A program made the translations under genes and the position numbers. Below the pieces are notes generated by a model. That model saw only the letters and a program-made list of their open reading frames with translations. It was not told where the DNA came from and ran no database searches. Below, one piece after another: positions 13,279 to 14,940 of a DNA stretch of 14,940 nucleotides. The DNA is from JALYGJ01 sp036558545 (GTDB taxonomy: Bacteria > Chloroflexota > Limnocylindria > Limnocylindrales > CSP1-4), in the NCBI GenBank assembly GCA_036558545.1, contig DATBFJ010000046.1:1-14940 (forward strand). The letters run 5' to 3'. Each line of letters opens with the position of its first letter. Within the stretch, counting starts at the first letter, position 1.

Positions 13279-14261
13279 TGGCGACGATCTGGGCCATCGG
13301 CGAGCTCGTCGATGGCGCGCCAACCAAGCTGACCTTTGAGCTTGCCACGTTGGCGCGCCAGCTCGCCGACGCCTCCGGCGGCAGGGCCGCCGCGGTGCTC
13401 GTCGGCGAGGGTGCCAGCACCGCCGGCAGCGACGTCGCGGACTATGTTCCGTCCGTCTACGCCGTCGACACGGAAGAGGCGCTCAACGACCGGCCCATTG
13501 CTGCCGTCGTCGCGCCGCGCGTCGCCGCGCTTGTTGCCCAGCGCAAGCCCGATTTTCTGCTCCTCGGCGCCTCGAACGACGGCAAGGACACTGCCGGGAT
13601 GCTCGTCGGACTCACTGACCTGCCAATTCTGTACAACGGAGCTGCGGTCGAATGGGCCGAATCCGCGCCGCGTGTCGAAATGAGCACGTTCGGCGGCAAA
13701 TTGGTAACGCACTCCACGTTCAACGGGGAGCGCGGGATCGTCGTCGTTCGCGCCGCGAGCGTCACGGCCGAACCAGCGAGCAGTGCCGGGGACGTGGAGA
13801 CGACAACCCTCGACCCTGTTCAGGAGCTACCCAAGGTCACGGTGGCCGATTCGGTAATGGAGGCGGGAGCCGCCGCGCCTATCGAAGAGGCTCGGATCAT
13901 CGTCGGTGGAGGGCGCGGCGTGGGCAGCCCTGATGGGTTCCGCATGATCGAGGACCTTGCCCAAGCGATGGGCGGGGCAGTCGGTGCCACCCGTGCAGTA
14001 GTTGACGCGGGGTGGATCGGCTATAGCCAGCAGATCGGCCAGACGGGCAAGATCGTCAAGCCCGCGCTGTACGTGGCGTGCGGCATCAGTGGCGCGATCC
14101 AGCACAAGGTCGGCGTCCAGACGGCCGGCACGATCATCGCGATCAACCGCGACCCGGACGCGCCGATCGCGGAGTTTGCCGACCTGATGGTCGTTGGCGA
14201 CGTCTTCGAGATCGTCCCGCGCCTGACACAGGCAATCAAGACGCGCAAGTCGGGTTCCTAG
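13278..14261 (+). CDS. etfA: Electron transfer flavoprotein alpha subunit
   Basis: A 327-residue EtfA. The N-terminal domain begins MATIWAIGELVDGAP. The C-terminal FAD domain carries VGGGRGVGSPDGF (about 213-225), GATRAVVDAGWIGYSQQIGQTGK (about 238-260), and the signature LYVACGISGAIQHKVGVQ followed by IAINRDPDAPIAEFADLMVVGD, in which Arg and Asp contacts hold FAD. It is normal in length. The ATG overlaps the etfB stop and has GGAGG 9 bases upstream; a longer upstream frame simply runs through etfB. It is followed at 3 bases by the MaoC-like gene, so all three genes are co-transcribed. Confidence 0.95.
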   Translation: MATIWAIGELVDGAPTKLTFELATLARQLADASGGRAAAVLVGEGASTAGSDVADYVPSVYAVDTEEALNDRPIAAVVAPRVAALVAQRKPDFLLLGASNDGKDTAGMLVGLTDLPILYNGAAVEWAESAPRVEMSTFGGKLVTHSTFNGERGIVVVRAASVTAEPASSAGDVETTTLDPVQELPKVTVADSVMEAGAAAPIEEARIIVGGGRGVGSPDGFRMIEDLAQAMGGAVGATRAVVDAGWIGYSQQIGQTGKIVKPALYVACGISGAIQHKVGVQTAGTIIAINRDPDAPIAEFADLMVVGDVFEIVPRLTQAIKTRKSGS

Positions 14262-14264
14262 CTC

Positions 14265-14678
14265 ATGGCCTGGCGGGCCCGGTTGGTAGGAGAGCGTGCC
14301 GAGCGGTCGCACACCTTCACTGAAGCCGACGTGGAGGCGTTCGCATCTTTGTCGGGTGACCGCAATCCGCTCCATTTCGACGCTGAGTTTGTCGCCGCGA
14401 CGCGGTTCGGCCGGCCCATCATCCACGGCGGGTTGACCACCGCGATGTTCAACGCCCTCGTGGCGGAGCAGCTGCCCGGACCCGGCAGCGTCTTCCTGCA
14501 CCAGGAGTGGGACTATCCGGCACCGGTGTTCATCGGTGACACGGTGACGGCCTTCGTTGAAGTTCTCGAGTCGCGCGCGGACAAGCCGATCACGCGGTTG
14601 CGCTGCGTCGCTCGCCGCCACGACGGCACGGTCGTCCTCGAGGGGCAGAGTTTGGTCTACACCGCGAGGCCCGACTAA
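14265..14678 (+). CDS. MaoC-like (R)-specific enoyl-CoA hydratase
   Basis: A 137-residue single hot-dog domain. The hydratase-2 motif is intact: SGDRNPLHFD (30-39) with catalytic Asp32 and His37. It is followed by GRPIIHGGLTTAMF, typical for the substrate tunnel, and DYPAPVFIGDTV in the second half. Enzymes of this type add water to trans-2-enoyl-CoA to give the (R)-3-hydroxy acyl-CoA and serve fatty-acid oxidation side routes, PHA supply or branched-chain pathways. The gene sits three bases after etfA and has no visible Shine-Dalgarno sequence of its own, so coupling is likely. The substrate chain is not determinable. Confidence 0.88.
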   Translation: MAWRARLVGERAERSHTFTEADVEAFASLSGDRNPLHFDAEFVAATRFGRPIIHGGLTTAMFNALVAEQLPGPGSVFLHQEWDYPAPVFIGDTVTAFVEVLESRADKPITRLRCVARRHDGTVVLEGQSLVYTARPD

Positions 14679-14763
14679 GTCAGTCCGATTGGCCCTACTG
14701 GGTGCCGCCGACCGCTTCGATGATCGTGAGCGACATCGCCCCACAGCATCGAGGAAGTAACCC

Positions 14764-14940
14764 GTGACCTACGTCATCGCCGAGCCGTGTGTCGACACCA
14801 TGGAGTTGTCATGCGTCGCCGTCTGCCCGGTCGACTGCATCCACTACGACGAAGGCATCGACCGCATGCTCTTTGTCGATCCCGATGAGTGCATCGACTG
14901 TGGAGCATGCGAGCCCGAATGCTCCGTCGAAGCGATAAAG
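14764..14940 (+). CDS. 7Fe ferredoxin (FdxA type), truncated by window end
   Basis: The first 59 residues are present and the frame runs off the window. The Cys pattern is that of 7Fe ferredoxins: C9-x7-C17-x3-C21-P, an extra C25, then C43-I-D-C46-G-A-C49-x3-C53. By family analogy C9, C17 and C53 bind the [3Fe-4S] cluster and C21, C43, C46 and C49 the [4Fe-4S] cluster. The start is GTG at 14764 with GAGG at 14751-14754. It follows the MaoC-like gene by 85 bases, a gap without a clear terminator, so it may share the etf transcript. It is a small electron carrier; its partner here is unproven. Confidence 0.9.
   Translation, partial: MTYVIAEPCVDTMELSCVAVCPVDCIHYDEGIDRMLFVDPDECIDCGACEPECSVEAIK

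Noticed and set aside
12505..14261. Bifurcating (Fix/CarDE-type) ETF
   Set aside because: No FixC, FixX or Bcd-type complex partner is adjacent, and the beta-subunit features visible by eye do not decide the second cofactor; treated as canonical ETF.

Overview
This is a high-GC bacterial window with dense, mostly intact genes. It contains no insertion sequence, tRNA, rRNA, CRISPR array or phage signature. The gene set suggests a high-GC terrestrial bacterium, with Chloroflexota or a related candidate phylum more likely than a classical actinomycete. Supporting traits are a B. subtilis FadF-type ETF:quinone reductase, a DUF4332 protein, a DUF1461 membrane protein, an FdxA-type ferredoxin, non-ATG starts and apparently leaderless promoters. 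The assignment is an inference from gene content only.

Layout. (1) 16-1564, minus strand: a P-loop kinase-like protein with a C-terminal Cys motif, a small MerR-type regulator and a small membrane protein. A 24-bp dyad with a 20-bp-spacer promoter lies in front of the regulator. (2) 1633-3511: a VOC-fold protein, a convergent orphan HlyD-type adaptor that shares its CTAG stop tetranucleotide, and a divergent OsmC peroxiredoxin. The adaptor has a nine-codon overlapping upstream ORF. (3) 3535-9053, plus strand: a tightly coupled run of DUF4332, DUF1461/Lit-like membrane protein, moeA, moaC, mogA/moaB and a 704-residue membrane FeS oxidoreductase of FadF type. Four of the five junctions overlap. 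(4) 9021-10225: a polytopic membrane protein (minus) whose 3' end overlaps the oxidoreductase gene, and a small divergent membrane protein. (5) 10268-11428: an acyl-CoA dehydrogenase behind a leaderless-type promoter. (6) 11429-12462: a 452-bp gene-free stretch with a promoter and an unusually structured leader, then a secreted NlpC/P60 hydrolase and a strong intrinsic terminator. (7) 12505-14940: etfB, etfA, a MaoC-like hydratase and the start of a 7Fe ferredoxin.

How the genes fit together. Acyl-CoA dehydrogenase passes electrons to ETF (EtfBA). The FadF-like membrane protein can oxidise ETF and reduce menaquinone, and the MaoC-like protein can hydrate an enoyl-CoA. Together these form most of an electron-transfer path for acyl-CoA oxidation, spread over three transcription units. 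The moeA-moaC-mogA genes belong to molybdenum cofactor synthesis, although no molybdoenzyme is visible here. The points most worth a second look are the structured NlpC/P60 leader (three CCCA-loop hairpins, a duplicated 12-mer, mutually exclusive helices), which I do not recognise as a known RNA family, and the DUF1461 gene, whose family includes the lipoprotein transacylase Lit.
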